A DNA stretch of 64,000 bases from the NCBI GenBank assembly GCA_003344405.1, contig NOWV01000255.1, positions 1 to 64,000 on the forward strand. The letters are read 5' to 3'. Below the pieces are notes generated by a model. It did not search any database and was not told the DNA's origin. It saw only the letters and a list, made by a program, of their open reading frames with translations. Positions 37,701 through 47,780 of the stretch are shown here, piece after piece. Every line of letters starts with the position of its first letter. Within the stretch, counting starts at the first letter, position 1. The stretch comes from Trichoplax sp. H2 (taxonomy: Eukaryota > Placozoa > Uniplacotomia > Trichoplacea). Made by a program: the position numbers and the translations under genes.

Positions 37701-40700
37701 ATTAAATAATATTTTTTTAACAGTTTGCAATAATTACCGTCATCTTATTGATTGTTTTTGTATTATTAATCATTATCTCAATTTGCTAATACTTTACGCA
37801 TTTTAATTTTAGATATTTATCCAGAAATCGTTTAAGCAATCTCGAAGAAAGTTGTTTTATTTCATTATTGCAACTGGAAAAACTGTAAGGATGAAAGTTT
37901 AAATTTTAGTAGCTTTTAAATCCATCGAAATGTATCTTACAAGATATTTATTCGGGATATTTTCATGGCCTATAGCATAAAGATTTATGCAGTATATTGA
38001 GTTTATAACTGATAGTACCAAAATGGTAAAAAAACTTAAACTTAAATTATATTTATGGTCATTTATACGGCTAGTCAAAAAATATATAAAATTTTAAAGT
38101 ATTGACTTCAAGTTCAAATTTAATTGAAAAACGAAATTATTTCCATATTATCTGGCCAAATCAAAAATGATTGTAGCTATAATCTTCATATATCATTAAT
38201 ATATAACTATTTTACGTCGATATTTCGTTTTTAGAGACCTAAGCACGAACTACCTGTCAGAAATGGACTTTTTAAGGCACCTACGCGAGCTGAGATATTT
38301 GTACGGTTACGCAATGATTGTAGCTAAGTACAACAGACATTTGTTACAGCTTGATATAATGTTTATATACCTCAAACTATTTACTAGTATTATAAGTAAT
38401 TCTATCGAAAAATTAGTACTTAAGCAAAGTTTACCTGTGTGATGGAGGGTTCAATATCTCAGAGGATTGAGATTTAGTCGCCATTTACAATTATTACAAC
38501 AAAGGGTTTATAAAAGTTATGCTTTATTGTAGGTTAGTAATGTGAAGTACAGTGAGGTAGTTACGGTAGATCAGCGTGCAAGCTGTCGTGAGTAACGAGT
38601 AGAAGTATTAGACTGTGAGAGACTAACTAGAAGACTAACTGAGAGGCTAATGATCTCTGAGGTAGAAATCGCCGGTATTTATAGTTTTAAAGATAGAGCA
38701 CATGCAGAGAATAGGATTGTGGAATTAGATACAACATATACCATAACAGGTTACAAAAAAGCAGATGATTGTAGAAAACAGCGAGTACCTTAATAACTAA
38801 ATACAGTAGTCTATATATGAATGTAGAGTAAGCGGACTGTAGATCTGTCTAAATATAAGAGCAATACAACATGTCTATACTTAAGAGTAGAATATAGTTA
38901 CAGTATGTTCTAAATACAATCAACCTGATATTCTATAACAATGTAATATATATTATATACCCCAAATTATTTGCTATTATTATGACCATGATATCAAAAA
39001 ATTAGTATCTAAGCACAGATACTTGATAATTCTGCAACATTATAATATACATACTCTAGACTATTTACTATTATTATCAAAAATTATATCAAAAAACTAA
39101 CAATTTAGCTACTTGATATTTCTACAACAATTTACTTTCTGTCTGTAGGAGTTTGGATAATAATTTTATTGCCAAAGTTAATAAGGATTGTATTAGAAAT
39201 CTTACTTCATTGACAGAGCTGTAAGTATATGTGCGAGTATACGACATGTTAAGCACGAAAGTCTGATAGAATGTTAAAGGGAAGAGGGTGGAGATTTACT
39301 TTAAAATCTTCTTCGCACTGGATTCCATTTGCGCATTTGCTTTCTATTTTATCATCTGATTTAAATTTATATTTTAATATTAAGAATAAAGAGTATTTTC
39401 TAACTGAGAATTCTCTAACATGCAGACTCCGGTCTAAAACTGAAATAATTCTCTCCTACAGTTATATAGGCATGTTACCAATAATACTAATGCAATCCTT
39501 TTTTAATATTAACAGAAGATTAAGGCGAAATCTAATACGGCGATTAAAAACGGGCACTTTTAACTTTAACAATTCTATCCAATGTCTGTAAGCATATTAT
39601 GTCATATATTAAAATCCAATGCTGTATCTTCAGTTCTATGCATAAGCAGCATCTAGAAGAATAAAATTTTTAATCATTTAATGTCAATTTTTAGCACTGG
39701 CTATCAATAAAATTGTTATTATTGTGACCGGTTTTATTTCTGTACAGGGCACATGGGTGAACAAAAAGTATAATTCGATATGATTAAGGTAGTAAACGAT
39801 TCTTGGTCTATATGTTTGTAGGGATTTATCTTGGAATATGATTAAGTACATTGAAGAAGAAGCATTAATAGGCCTTGACAAACTCCAAATACTGTAAGAT
39901 TAAAAATGATGAAAGCATTGATAAAAAATGTACAGTAGTAACAGTAATAATAAATTTGGTTAAGGATTTGATACCTTACATATATTATGTAATTTTCGTT
40001 AAGGTAGTGGGTTAAATGGATAGTACGGTTAAGTTTTACTCCATAGCAATAAGATACAATATCCTATCATTAGATGTGGGATATTATAATTTAAAAAATT
40101 TAACCCTATTTTCCATAGGCGACTTGATCATAACCGGATTATAACTCCTACTAATCTTCTTACCAGATCTTTACAAAAATTGGAAATATTGTTAGTAAAT
40201 TATTAATGTTTTTGTTATCCCAGAATCGATAAAATTAACATAATTTTGTTTATAGGTACCTACGCGATAATCAAATAGAACATTTGCGAGAAGAAGTCTT
40301 CAGCAATTTGATCTCAATTAAGGAAATGTAAGTGTTACTTGGATGAAACATCTCATTAATGTCTTTCTGGTTTGTAACTAAATAAAATTCTAATAAAACA
40401 ACTTCCTTATTAGTTATCTTGACGGCAATAAAATGGACAGTTTGATCGATGTAACTTTCACCCGATTAGCTCGTTTAACGATTTTGTAAGTATAACAGAT
40501 GGTGGTGAGCAGAAGCTGATCAGAGTAATTATAGATCGAAGAAACGATATATCTGTATTTTTAAAGTTGCTAGGCTAGCTAATATAAATAGCTATTAATC
40601 TATGGAATAGAATTTACATTTAATGGCGTATCGATGTAAATATCTTTGATTTATAAAGCAATATCTTTTATTATATTTTTAATTAAGCTCTGCAAGCAGG

Positions 40701-43700
40701 AATAAAATTAAAGAATTCGTTTGCCATCGATTCTACAGTGGCATCAGGGGAAGAGTGATTAAGCAATTGTAATTTAACATTTTTCTGTTGGAAATAACCT
40801 TGGCTTTTCTTTTCGGTAATATGATGTAGATTATGATAATATCCATTTCTCTTTTAGGTTCTTACAGCATAATAATATTTCCTTTATTTCCAAACGATGC
40901 TTCACATTTTTGGCTTTAATTTCTGAAATTTTGTAAGCTATAAGTTTAGCTAATTCATTAATTGTTCATCTGATATAAGCTATTTGAAGTCAAGAAGTTA
41001 TGGATTGTCAAAGAAATAAATTTTAAATAGTGTAACTTGAAAACCTCATATATGAATAGGGACATCGGATTTAATGATTTTGCTAATAATATTCCGGATT
41101 TGATGGATGAACTACTCCATACAGATTTAAGAGTTACGAGGCTGTAAGTAAATAAGAAGGTACACATTGCTGCAAATGATAGTGAAATAGCTATTAGCCT
41201 TGGATTGCATAATTGCAGCTTAATATAAGCAATCTTAAATCTCTAGTTAATTCTCGGTCTAAATAGGTTAAGTAAAATTATAGTCTTATGACCGTACACT
41301 GATATAATTAAGAATCGACGCAAATACTTTTGAAGCTCCTGCTCTAATGAATACTTGGGAAAAAATGATGATACTATACTAAGTATAGGTTGTTTAAATG
41401 CAGAATGTTATAATTTGTACGCGATTGTAACGAGTTTAATGATGAATGATTACTTTTGATAATATATCTTAATTTTAAAATATATTAATATTATTTTATT
41501 AATAGAGGAATTAGTGGAAATGGTCTTAAAACGTTATGGAATAGCTTTAATATAGGTCTGGTAAGGAAAGAAATTGGATTGTAAGTTAATCATAAAGAAT
41601 TTATTCCTCTCATCAACTGTAGCACTTATTTTCGGTAAAATAAACTTTCTCAATGACTTTACTTATTCTGTATTGATATACAGAGATATCAGTTACAACA
41701 ATTTACCAGCGATTGAAATTCTCAAGATCATCAACCACATCCATCCTCCATATATCTGTGATCACTACAAACGGGCTGATCGACTTCATCATAATATTTT
41801 CGTCAAAAGCTGTTGGTTGATGTACTTGTTAGTAGGCTTAGTTGTGCATTTAATATATAGATTATACAGAGCGTATATATCAAGCCGCTAAACTATATTT
41901 AATCTATCGTCAGTTCTACTATAAGAAAATTCTAGATTGATTAAGTTACATAATTTTAACTTCTGCAGAGGTTTAAGCGGTTTACAACTAAAGCGCTTAC
42001 CGTCTCCAAATTTACGACACCTGGAAGGTTATATAGCGGTTCTGTAAGTATAACATTGTTCATTAAGTTAATAGGAATAACTTTGCTTATGCTTAGAGTA
42101 TACTATGCAGATATTAAGGAGAGGAGTAGCTAGCTGATTTTAATCTGCAATAGAAAAGAATCTTAGTTATTGATTCAGCAAAAATCGAATTTGTTTATCA
42201 GTACTAATCAAATTTTAAATCTGAGAATAATGAAATTAAGCAAAGCATGGAAAATTCGTATCACAAATTTGATCGGATAATTGTTATGCTTACCGAGAGT
42301 TTATGACTACATAAATTCAAAATTGATCGGTAAACGTGAGTAAAAAGATTGTAGCTGGGTATTGCTATGAAGTAGTCATAATGATTTGTGATATAATCAG
42401 AAATGAACATTTCGAGTTAAAAGGAACAACGATACCAATAATATTTATTTATATCATCTGAAGAATTATAAACGAATGTACTGTATATAGAGAAAAAGAT
42501 CCAAGTTGCGGCGCAAATGGGTTAAAAACTGTAGCGTTTAACTCAGATCTATATTTCGATAGAGGGGAAGGATCTTTACGAATAGTCCATACCTTCTTAC
42601 CTCGTATCAATTCCATTCTGACAGATGGTTAGCGACTTAATAGATATGAAGTCATAGTTGGAGCTCCTAAAATCTTTGAGCCTGAGTCTAGTTAAAATTC
42701 TAAATGAGCTAAGTTGAGAATGATGTGAATTAGCAGCTAGGGTACCTGTACCACGATAGAACTTTGTGCACTTTTCCTAGTGTATTCAATGGAGGACAAT
42801 ATTGAATGAGATCATGAATATTTGACTATTTACCATAATTGTACCTGGAATTACATGAATTGCGTACAGAGAAAAATATTTACATAAGAAGGCTCATTTA
42901 AATTTCCGTCCAGTTTCAACTTGGTAAATTTATCAAAATATTTTTCGTTTGCTTGATAGATGACCAAGAATTCCATGTGACATGCCATTAATAGTTAATT
43001 AAAGATTCGAAATTTTTTTATTTTATTTGATATTATACAATTTAAAACAGAAGTATAAAGTTCCAACATTCACGTCTCTAAATTACTTATTGCATAAGTT
43101 CGATTTTTAATTTACCTCGCATATAGTACTCTGAACAATAATTTTATCAAAGAATTTGACGTTGAAGATTTCTTTTCTGGAAGCGATAGTAATCTCCTAG
43201 AATTGTAAGTCATAGAAAATGCTTATAAGGTTAAATGATTAGGACTGGGAAGTAATCTTCATTTGAGTATAGTAGAAGAATACAATGATTTTTCATCTAT
43301 ATCGATTTATCAGGCTTTATCTCATATATACTATGTTACTATTTGTGCCACTATAAACATTCAGGCAGCTTGCTGGAAATAAACTTAAGAAGTTTACCAA
43401 CCGGAAAAATTTTCGTTTTCTAAGCTTACTGTTATTGTAAGTAGCTATCACGCCTTATCGAAATAAAATGTTATTCTAATATATAAGAGTAGAACTCAAA
43501 TTATTGATTTCCATATTTGCTATAATAATAGCCATCGATCTTAAAATTAAAAATAACAGTTATAATATGATATATCTTAGTATTGATATGATGCTAAGGT
43601 TTAGAAGTATAAGAGATTTGTAGTAAATATTGAAGCAGGAATTTATCTTAGCTTTTGATAATTGTCTTATGACAGGAGCTCAAGACAAACTGACTGTAGG

Positions 43701-46137
43701 CTATGTTGCCTAAGTCTATAAGGATTTTGTATTAATAGCAAAGTCAATTTAATTTTATTACTAGTTCTTAAAATTTAATTTTCCTGTTGATCGATTGGTT
43801 AATAGAATGTAGTTATAAACGAAGAACGTATAAAATTTGTTCGCATTGCTTAGCATCCTCTGAGAAGATTAAATTTATTCTTATTATCTGTACAACAACC
43901 TTATTAGTAGATGATTTAATCAAAATAAATTGTTTGTTTGCCTAGAAATATATCCGATAATAGCATCACTAACTTCTGCGATAATGCTTGGCAAAAATTT
44001 GCGCCAAAACTACGGAATGTGTAAGTATCAAAATCTGACGGAGTAAAGTAATTCTATATACATGATAATAGATTGGAAAGCAATTGTTTTTAAGTCGTGT
44101 CCATAAAATTTCGATCGCCACTTATTGATAAATTTTAAGGGAAAGTTTTCTGCTAAAAGTAGTAATCAGTATCTGGTTTTAGATGCACACGAATATATAT
44201 GTTTATCTGTTACGGGCAATGTATGAAATTATGAAATTTAACATGTATATCTTTTATGGAAATGCTGCTAATTTTGTATGTAGATATGCGGATAGATCCA
44301 ATATCAAGAAACTGTCTTCACGATGTTTGCAAAGATTGTCCAATCTTCGATTCCTGTATGCTACATTATCTGTTTAAAATACTTTCCCATATTATATGAT
44401 TGATAGTTTATGCCGTGTAAATTGATATTTGTTTATGTGTAGATCATTAAAGGCGAATCCACTACTAACAATATCTGAAAAATCGCTATATGGACCTCAA
44501 CAACTATCTACTGTGTAAGACTATTTGAAAGAAAGGGTTGAAAATGTATCAGTCATTTAATAGATTTATTCCGTCATCGTCCTAATAGTAGTCTTACCGA
44601 CATTTTTTAAGTATTTTGTAACCATAATAGATTATGTTTCGTTACGTTATAGTAAAAGGAAATTGAATATGTATTAAAGTGATTTATAATCTTACAACTG
44701 ATAGCTTAGGATTACTTAGATATTCCGCTATTTTGTTACGATTAGATCTAAAGCAATGCAGCAATATACTATACTTCCGGTGCTAAAAAATGAGCTTCTT
44801 GAATTACAATATCATACCGTATTTGTCTATCACATGCAATTAAGTTAAAAAGTACGATAGTTAATCATCTACTCCATGTTTGTTTTTTGGTAACAATTAT
44901 TAATGCGTAAGAAGAACTCAGTAATTTTATCTTTCTATGTGGCAGTTTTACATCTCGAGATTATTTCTGTTGCTTGGTACCTGCAAAAGTTACTGCATGC
45001 GAGCCGATTATCGTAGAATCACTGACTTCGTGTCAAAATCTGCTATCTCATTTATCCTTAAGACTCTACATATGGATAATAGGTGGATTAGCGTTTATAG
45101 GAAATTTGTTGGTTTTACGTTTACATTGGATAAAACGGCACAGCAGTAGATCAAAAGGAACATCACAGCTTCTAATTATCAACCTAGCAGTATCGGACTT
45201 TCTAATGTCAATTTATTTACTAATAATTGCTATTAGTGATCAGATTCATGTGAATAATTATGGCGTCCGTGCTGAAAGTTGGCTAAGAAGTCCAATTTGT
45301 GCATTAGCATTTTTCTTGGGCAGCTTATCTAGCATCATGTCTGTTATCTCGATATTACTAATTAGTGTTGATTTATATTTTCGCTGTACAAACCCGTTTA
45401 ATTATCAGAATAGAAATTGCAGATCAGAAAAATTCAAAGTTACTGTTATTATATTATGGTTAATTTGTATTATCTTTGTTGCAATACCAGCTGTAACTAG
45501 CACAAATGTCGCAGGTAATGATCGAATTTATAAATATAGTAGCATTTGTATGCCAAGTAATGTAGAAGATGCATTTTATAGAAGTTGGATCACAATTGCT
45601 ACAGTCTGTATGGTTTGTATTTGGTTAACGACATGCGTATTGTATGCACTAGTACTTTTGAAAGTTCACCAAAGTAGCCAATCTGTTCATAAGTCGGCCC
45701 AATTAGATCGAAAATTAGCAAGGAAATTGTTTTTAATTTTATTTACGGACTTAATATCATGGCTGCCTTATTATATACTTATTTTTAAAGTGATTTTGAC
45801 CGGTAGGATCGATATTTTTACGTTAAAATTTGTTATTATACTCACATTACCTATGAATTCAGCTCTCAATCCGTACCTTTATAGTTTTACTTGTCCTGCA
45901 TCACCAGGTAGAGCTTTATTGTCTATCCGTAAGAGCTTTTCAGGGAGATTGCGGGATTATTACTCGGATCCATTGCGCCAAGTTAATCATTATTTCTTCA
46001 AGTGTAATGACAATAATGACCCTCAAAATAATTTAGAAGGACCTGATGTTAATATCACACTAAATAATACAGAGTGTTTACAAACTGTTGATAGAGAAGG
46101 AGTTGTTAAGCGGACTGTTCGAGAATCAAATGTGTAA
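24161..46137 (+). CDS. Giant LRR G-protein-coupled receptor (type C LGR-like), copy B
   Basis: This is the complete receptor gene: signal-peptide exon, LRRNT exon, about 48 LRR exons and a final 1192-nt exon with hinge, seven TM segments and cytoplasmic tail. Omitting the damaged exon 32625-32685, and counting 33222-33293 as a single LRR, the exons sum to 4905 nt. That is 1635 codons including the stop, and the frame closes exactly. Known LGRs usually carry roughly 10-20 LRRs, so this ectodomain is exceptionally long. Type C (relaxin-receptor) affinity is inferred from the hinge-TM1 pattern. No LDLa module is seen, but the assembly gap falls in the intron where one could hide. AATAAA at 46182-46187 lies 45 bp after the stop. 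The ligand and G-protein partner cannot be read from the sequence. Confidence 0.88.
24225..26541 (+). other. Copy B intron 1, with an assembly gap
   Basis: This 2.3-kb intron (as assembled) separates the signal peptide from the LRRNT. It contains the run of N (25833-25852) and a 152-bp perfect duplication around it. No LDLa-type cysteine pattern or other exon was recognised. True length and content are uncertain because of the gap. Confidence 0.6.
25681..26114 (+). repeat. Perfect 152-bp direct repeat bracketing an assembly gap
   Basis: Bases 25681-25832 recur identically at 25963-26114. The first copy ends exactly at the 20-N gap (25833-25852). Exact identity, and an end coinciding with the gap, suggest overlapping contig ends placed twice rather than a biological duplication. 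Confidence 0.85.
26542..29161 (+). CDS. Copy B exons: LRRNT cap and LRR 1-4
   Basis: Exons are 26542-26686 (LRRNT, 145 nt), 27677-27748, 28158-28229, 28819-28890 and 29090-29161 (72 nt each). The cap contains CPSECVCETSVIKC, the classical LRRNT cysteine pattern. Repeats include DLYKNDINYIEGQSFAGM and DISSNFITMLSPEMFYGL. The donor after 28890 is GTTAAG, identical to that of the matching copy A exon (1276-1347). The intron 26687-27676 carries an LTR-like insertion; introns 27749-28157 and 28230-28818 show nothing. Confidence 0.87.
27063..27402 (+). mobile_element. LTR-like insertion in a copy B intron
   Basis: This block is richer in GC than its surroundings. It has TATAAAAAGCCGAGC (about 27122), then AATAAA twice (27245-27265), and possible TGT...ACA ends (TGTAAG at 27063, TTTGTAACA ending at 27402). 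The layout resembles a solo LTR with promoter and poly(A) signal. No clear target-site duplication and no internal coding region are seen; the ends are tentative. Confidence 0.4.
29525..32435 (+). CDS. Copy B exons: LRR 5-10
   Basis: Exons are 29525-29593 (69 nt), 30476-30547 (72), 30978-31049 (72), 31268-31345 (78), 31603-31680 (78) and 32361-32435 (75). Repeats include GLKYNRIRHLTPAFTTL, QLSNNPLVYLPHAALFGL and NCRGIYRIESGAFHGLKEL. The 78, 78, 75 run matches copy A 4034-4555. The introns 29594-30475 and 30548-30977 are featureless. The intron 31681-32360 contains a TA microsatellite and a tRNA-like stretch. Confidence 0.87.
31759..31782. repeat. (TA)n microsatellite
   Basis: This is an uninterrupted TA dinucleotide run, with an imperfect TATATA-rich continuation to about 31800, in the intron between copy B LRR exons 31603-31680 and 32361-32435. 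Confidence 0.85.
31869..31960 (+). repeat. tRNA-like stretch, possible SINE head or tRNA relic
   Basis: AAAGTGGTCTTAACTATCTAAGC (trimmed reading) resembles an A-box region of a long-variable-arm tRNA. It is followed about 50 bp later by AGATTCGAGTCTTAGACG, close to a B-box/T-loop. The acceptor stem is not clear and no CCA-type end or tail was found. Pol III element status is inference. Confidence 0.25.
32625..32685 (+). pseudogene. Copy B LRR exon with damaged splice donor
   Basis: After TTTACAG a 63-nt module corresponds to copy A exon 4767-4829 (FRINNKFSKETPRFN in the same position). Where copy A reads ATAGT|GTAAGT, copy B reads ATAGTAAGG, having lost two bases. The only nearby GT donor would leave a 61-nt exon and break the frame. 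Skipping it keeps the frame because its neighbours are phase 2. A longer exon to a GTAGGT donor near 32758 is also in frame, but it gives no LRR-like sequence. Confidence 0.6.
33150..36714 (+). CDS. Copy B exons: LRR 12-27
   Basis: Exons are 33150-33293 (144 nt, or 33222-33293 if the inner acceptor is used), 33776-33847, 33965-34036, 34136-34207, 34410-34481, 34720-34791, 34883-34954, 35136-35207, 35295-35366, 35484-35555, 35689-35760, 35925-35996, 36097-36168, 36314-36385 and 36643-36714, all 72 nt after the first. Repeats such as DLSNNRIERIADRAFSDL and ELSSNVIQNIESDTFAGL are canonical. Repeats 34136-34207 and 34410-34481 have no intact partner in copy A. Introns of up to 480 bp hold nothing recognisable. 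Confidence 0.87.
37257..38300 (+). CDS. Copy B exons: LRR 28-32
   Basis: Exons are 37257-37322 (66 nt), 37449-37520 (72), 37609-37689 (81), 37813-37884 (72) and 38235-38300 (66). The length series 66, 72, 81, 72, 66 is identical to copy A 9985-10983. Repeats include DLSHNMLEVIPYF, DLSGNLIKSIPLKFF and YLSRNRLSNLEESCF. The upstream intron 36715-37256 is featureless. The downstream intron (38301-39148) is repeat-filled. Confidence 0.88.
38353..39120 (+). repeat. Three diverged direct repeats interrupted by an insertion
   Basis: Related about 80-bp units lie at about 38353-38429, 38940-39024 and 39043-39120. They share TATAATGTnnATATAC, CnAnACTATTTnCTAnTATTAT and ATCnAAAAAnTAnnA. The block between units 1 and 2 (about 38481-38939) is richer in GC and in GAGA/CTAACTAGAAG motifs than the surrounding sequence. 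On its minus strand it carries TATAAATACCGGCG, suggesting an inserted LTR-like or miniature element. Ends are not defined. Confidence 0.45.
39149..40485 (+). CDS. Copy B exons: LRR 33-38
   Basis: There are six 72-nt exons: 39149-39220, 39516-39587, 39822-39893, 40119-40190, 40256-40327 and 40414-40485. Repeats include SLDNNFIAKVNKDCI, DLSWNMIKYIEEEALIGL and YLRDNQIEHLREEVFSNL. The donor after 40190 is GTTAGT, the same unusual site as in the copy A partner (12869-12940, GTTAGC). Introns are short. Confidence 0.88.
40688..44514 (+). CDS. Copy B exons: LRR 39-49, irregular C-terminal repeats
   Basis: Exons are 40688-40768 (81 nt), 40858-40932 (75), 41060-41143 (84), 41506-41580 (75), 41684-41827 (144), 41969-42043 (75), 43127-43204 (78), 43365-43436 (72), 43946-44020 (75), 44284-44355 (72) and 44443-44514 (72). 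All eleven lengths equal those of copy A 13356-16609. Conserved pieces include GISGNGLKTLW, DISYNNLPAIEI, NISDNSITNFCDNAWQKF and RSNIKKLSSRCLQRLSNL. The 144-nt exon encodes two cysteines. The intron 42044-43126 is the longest in this part and holds no feature I can name. Confidence 0.88.
44946..46137 (+). CDS. Copy B hinge, 7TM domain and cytoplasmic tail (last exon)
   Basis: The exon follows GGCAG in phase 2. It encodes a hinge with DYFCCLVPAKVTACEP and NLLSHLSLRLYIW, a layout also seen at the ectodomain-TM1 border of relaxin receptors. TM1 is at about 45064-45130, TM2 45166-45235, TM3 45295-45380, TM4 45450-45505, TM5 45585-45665, TM6 45725-45790 and TM7 45815-45895. Seen directly: a Cys before TM3 (SPICALAFF) and in ECL2 (SSICMPSN) for the usual disulphide, VDLYFR in place of DRY, SWLPYY in TM6 and NPYLY in TM7. 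The tail has acidic and Asn-rich stretches. The frame is open to TAA 46135-46137. Confidence 0.95.
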
Positions 46138-46282
46138 ATTCTGTATAAAGCTGTGATATACATTTTCTAGGATCAATTAGAAATAAATGTTGCCATTAGA
46201 TTTCTGACAAGACTGTAAAGTGGCGTGATGCAATTCTGTATTCTTAATGGAAAAGATTATTCAAAATTAAGTGAAATCGTTA

Positions 46283-46572
46283 TGTTACGAGCTAGGAATA
46301 GTCCTAACTTGCGATAAAGATTGAGAGAGTGATTTCTACCATTTACTACTGTTATTTGGAATACGAAATAATTGGTATTCCAAGGCAGATAAGGTTTAAT
46401 ACAGGGATACCTTCAAGACTTACTAGAAAATCACAATCTAATTTATTATCGGCGAACTCGCCGTTTATATAGATTTCGGACCTAAAACCAGTTTAGCTAC
46501 ACACGTCACCTCGTCTATTAGAAATTAACTAAATTAATACCCTAAAGAGATCCTATTAAATTTACTGTAACA
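46283..46572 (-). mobile_element. LTR-like element, copy 2 (inverted relative to 20316-20634)
   Basis: Read on the minus strand it starts TGTTACAGTAAATTTAATAG and ends GAGCTCGTAACA-like, matching the 20.3-kb element almost throughout. This includes the ATATAAACGGCGAGTTCG promoter-like block and the AATAAA. It lacks a 24-bp segment present in copy 1. It lies about 145 bp after the stop of receptor B, so the two copies bracket that gene in opposite orientation. Confidence 0.6.
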
Positions 46573-46631
46573 ATATTAAAATAATCTGAAGGGTCTAGTG
46601 CACAGTTGTGACTATAGTAACCTATACAATT

Positions 46632-46925
46632 TGTGGAAGGAGCAATTTACTAGTATACCCCACAAATGAGTGGGGATGGTATAAAAGACCGAGCGAATTG
46701 CCATTCGCTAGCAGTAGTCGCTCCGGGCTAGGACAAACTAGTAGAGACTAGAAATCAGAAGACTGGTGAATAAAAAGTGCTAGTGGTTTGAAAGAAACCT
46801 GAGTAGTTGTGTGACTGCGAGGAAAGAGTTAGTTTCCCCTTAGAAGAAGACTTCCAAGTTAGTGGAAGACATACACAATTACTATAGCACCTGACATAAC
46901 CCAATCGCAAGTGAGATTTGTGACA
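46632..46925 (+). mobile_element. Second LTR-like block
   Basis: The block has TGTGG...TGTGACA ends, GGTATAAAAGACCGAGCG at about 46679, AATAAA at about 46769 and GC higher than its neighbours. It resembles the element at 27063-27402 in layout (TATAAAA, GCCGAGC/ACCGAGC, then AATAAA), though not clearly in overall sequence. Boundaries and class are tentative. Confidence 0.4.
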
Positions 46926-47129
46926 ATTCCTTATCGTACATATTACAAATTATTTTTCTTATTGTGGTTGATAAAGCGAGAATACAGATGATAGACGCCC
47001 TATCGAACATATTGTAAAGTATTTTGATCGTAGTTGATAATGTGCTTTTTTAGTGTACTGTCAGGTTATAATGAGTGGATATAGCATACTGGAACTGGTG
47101 AAATACTGCGCAATGATATGTGTGTACAA

Positions 47130-47707
47130 ATTATTGAAGTTGTATTACTCCACGATCATGTTCATCTTTAGTCAATTCATTAATCGTATTGTAAAAGTGG
47201 AGTAATACTACATTCATTTACGCTACCTAAGTTGTATCGCACGAAAATATCCCTTGATCGCCTCAGTCGGTCATTGAAATTTATATGAGTATACGTGCAA
47301 TATTGTTGTTATTGCATCCAATTACGAAGAGATCTGTAAAGTATGGGATACGATTATAACTACGATACGTCTATACAGAAAGCATAAAATACAGTCTGTT
47401 TCTTCCGTCAATGCTTTATCAATTTTTAGTTTACGATACGCATAATTCACTTTACTGCACAATTGACTGATTTTACGTTAGTTATACTTTGGTGTCTTTT
47501 GTTGAACCAATTTAAAGGAGACATTACTCCATGAGCCATTTTTCTCTTGTTATCTTTAGTCCATTCATTAATGGAGTTCAGTATGGTAATAAAGTATTTC
47601 ACTTTTACGCTATCGAAGTTGTGTCTGACAAAATATCGCCTCAGTCGGCCATCTCTACTTGTATACGTGTAATGTAATGTTGTTTGGTCTTCAAGAAAGC
47701 GATTCAT
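47130..47707 (-). repeat. Duplicated degenerate ORF, possible transposon fragment
   Basis: On the minus strand 47447-47707 is open for 86 codons, including DGRLRRYFVRHNFDSVKVKY and EWTKDNKRKMAHGVMSPLNW. A diverged second copy at about 47130-47345 keeps DRLRR, FVRYN and ELTKDEHD-like pieces but has stops. Two related, decaying units suggest a mobile-element remnant. The MSPLNW ending loosely recalls integrase C-termini, but I do not assign a family. Confidence 0.35.
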
Positions 47708-47780
47708 ATTTTATGTTGGTCATTGACTTTATTGATGATATATCACGATACGAGACACTGATGGCAAAAATTGCCTTTTT

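Noticed and set aside
39271-39591. 106-codon open stretch overlapping a copy B exon
   Set aside because: Only 39516-39587 is real (an LRR exon with good splice sites); the rest is read-through of the upstream intron.
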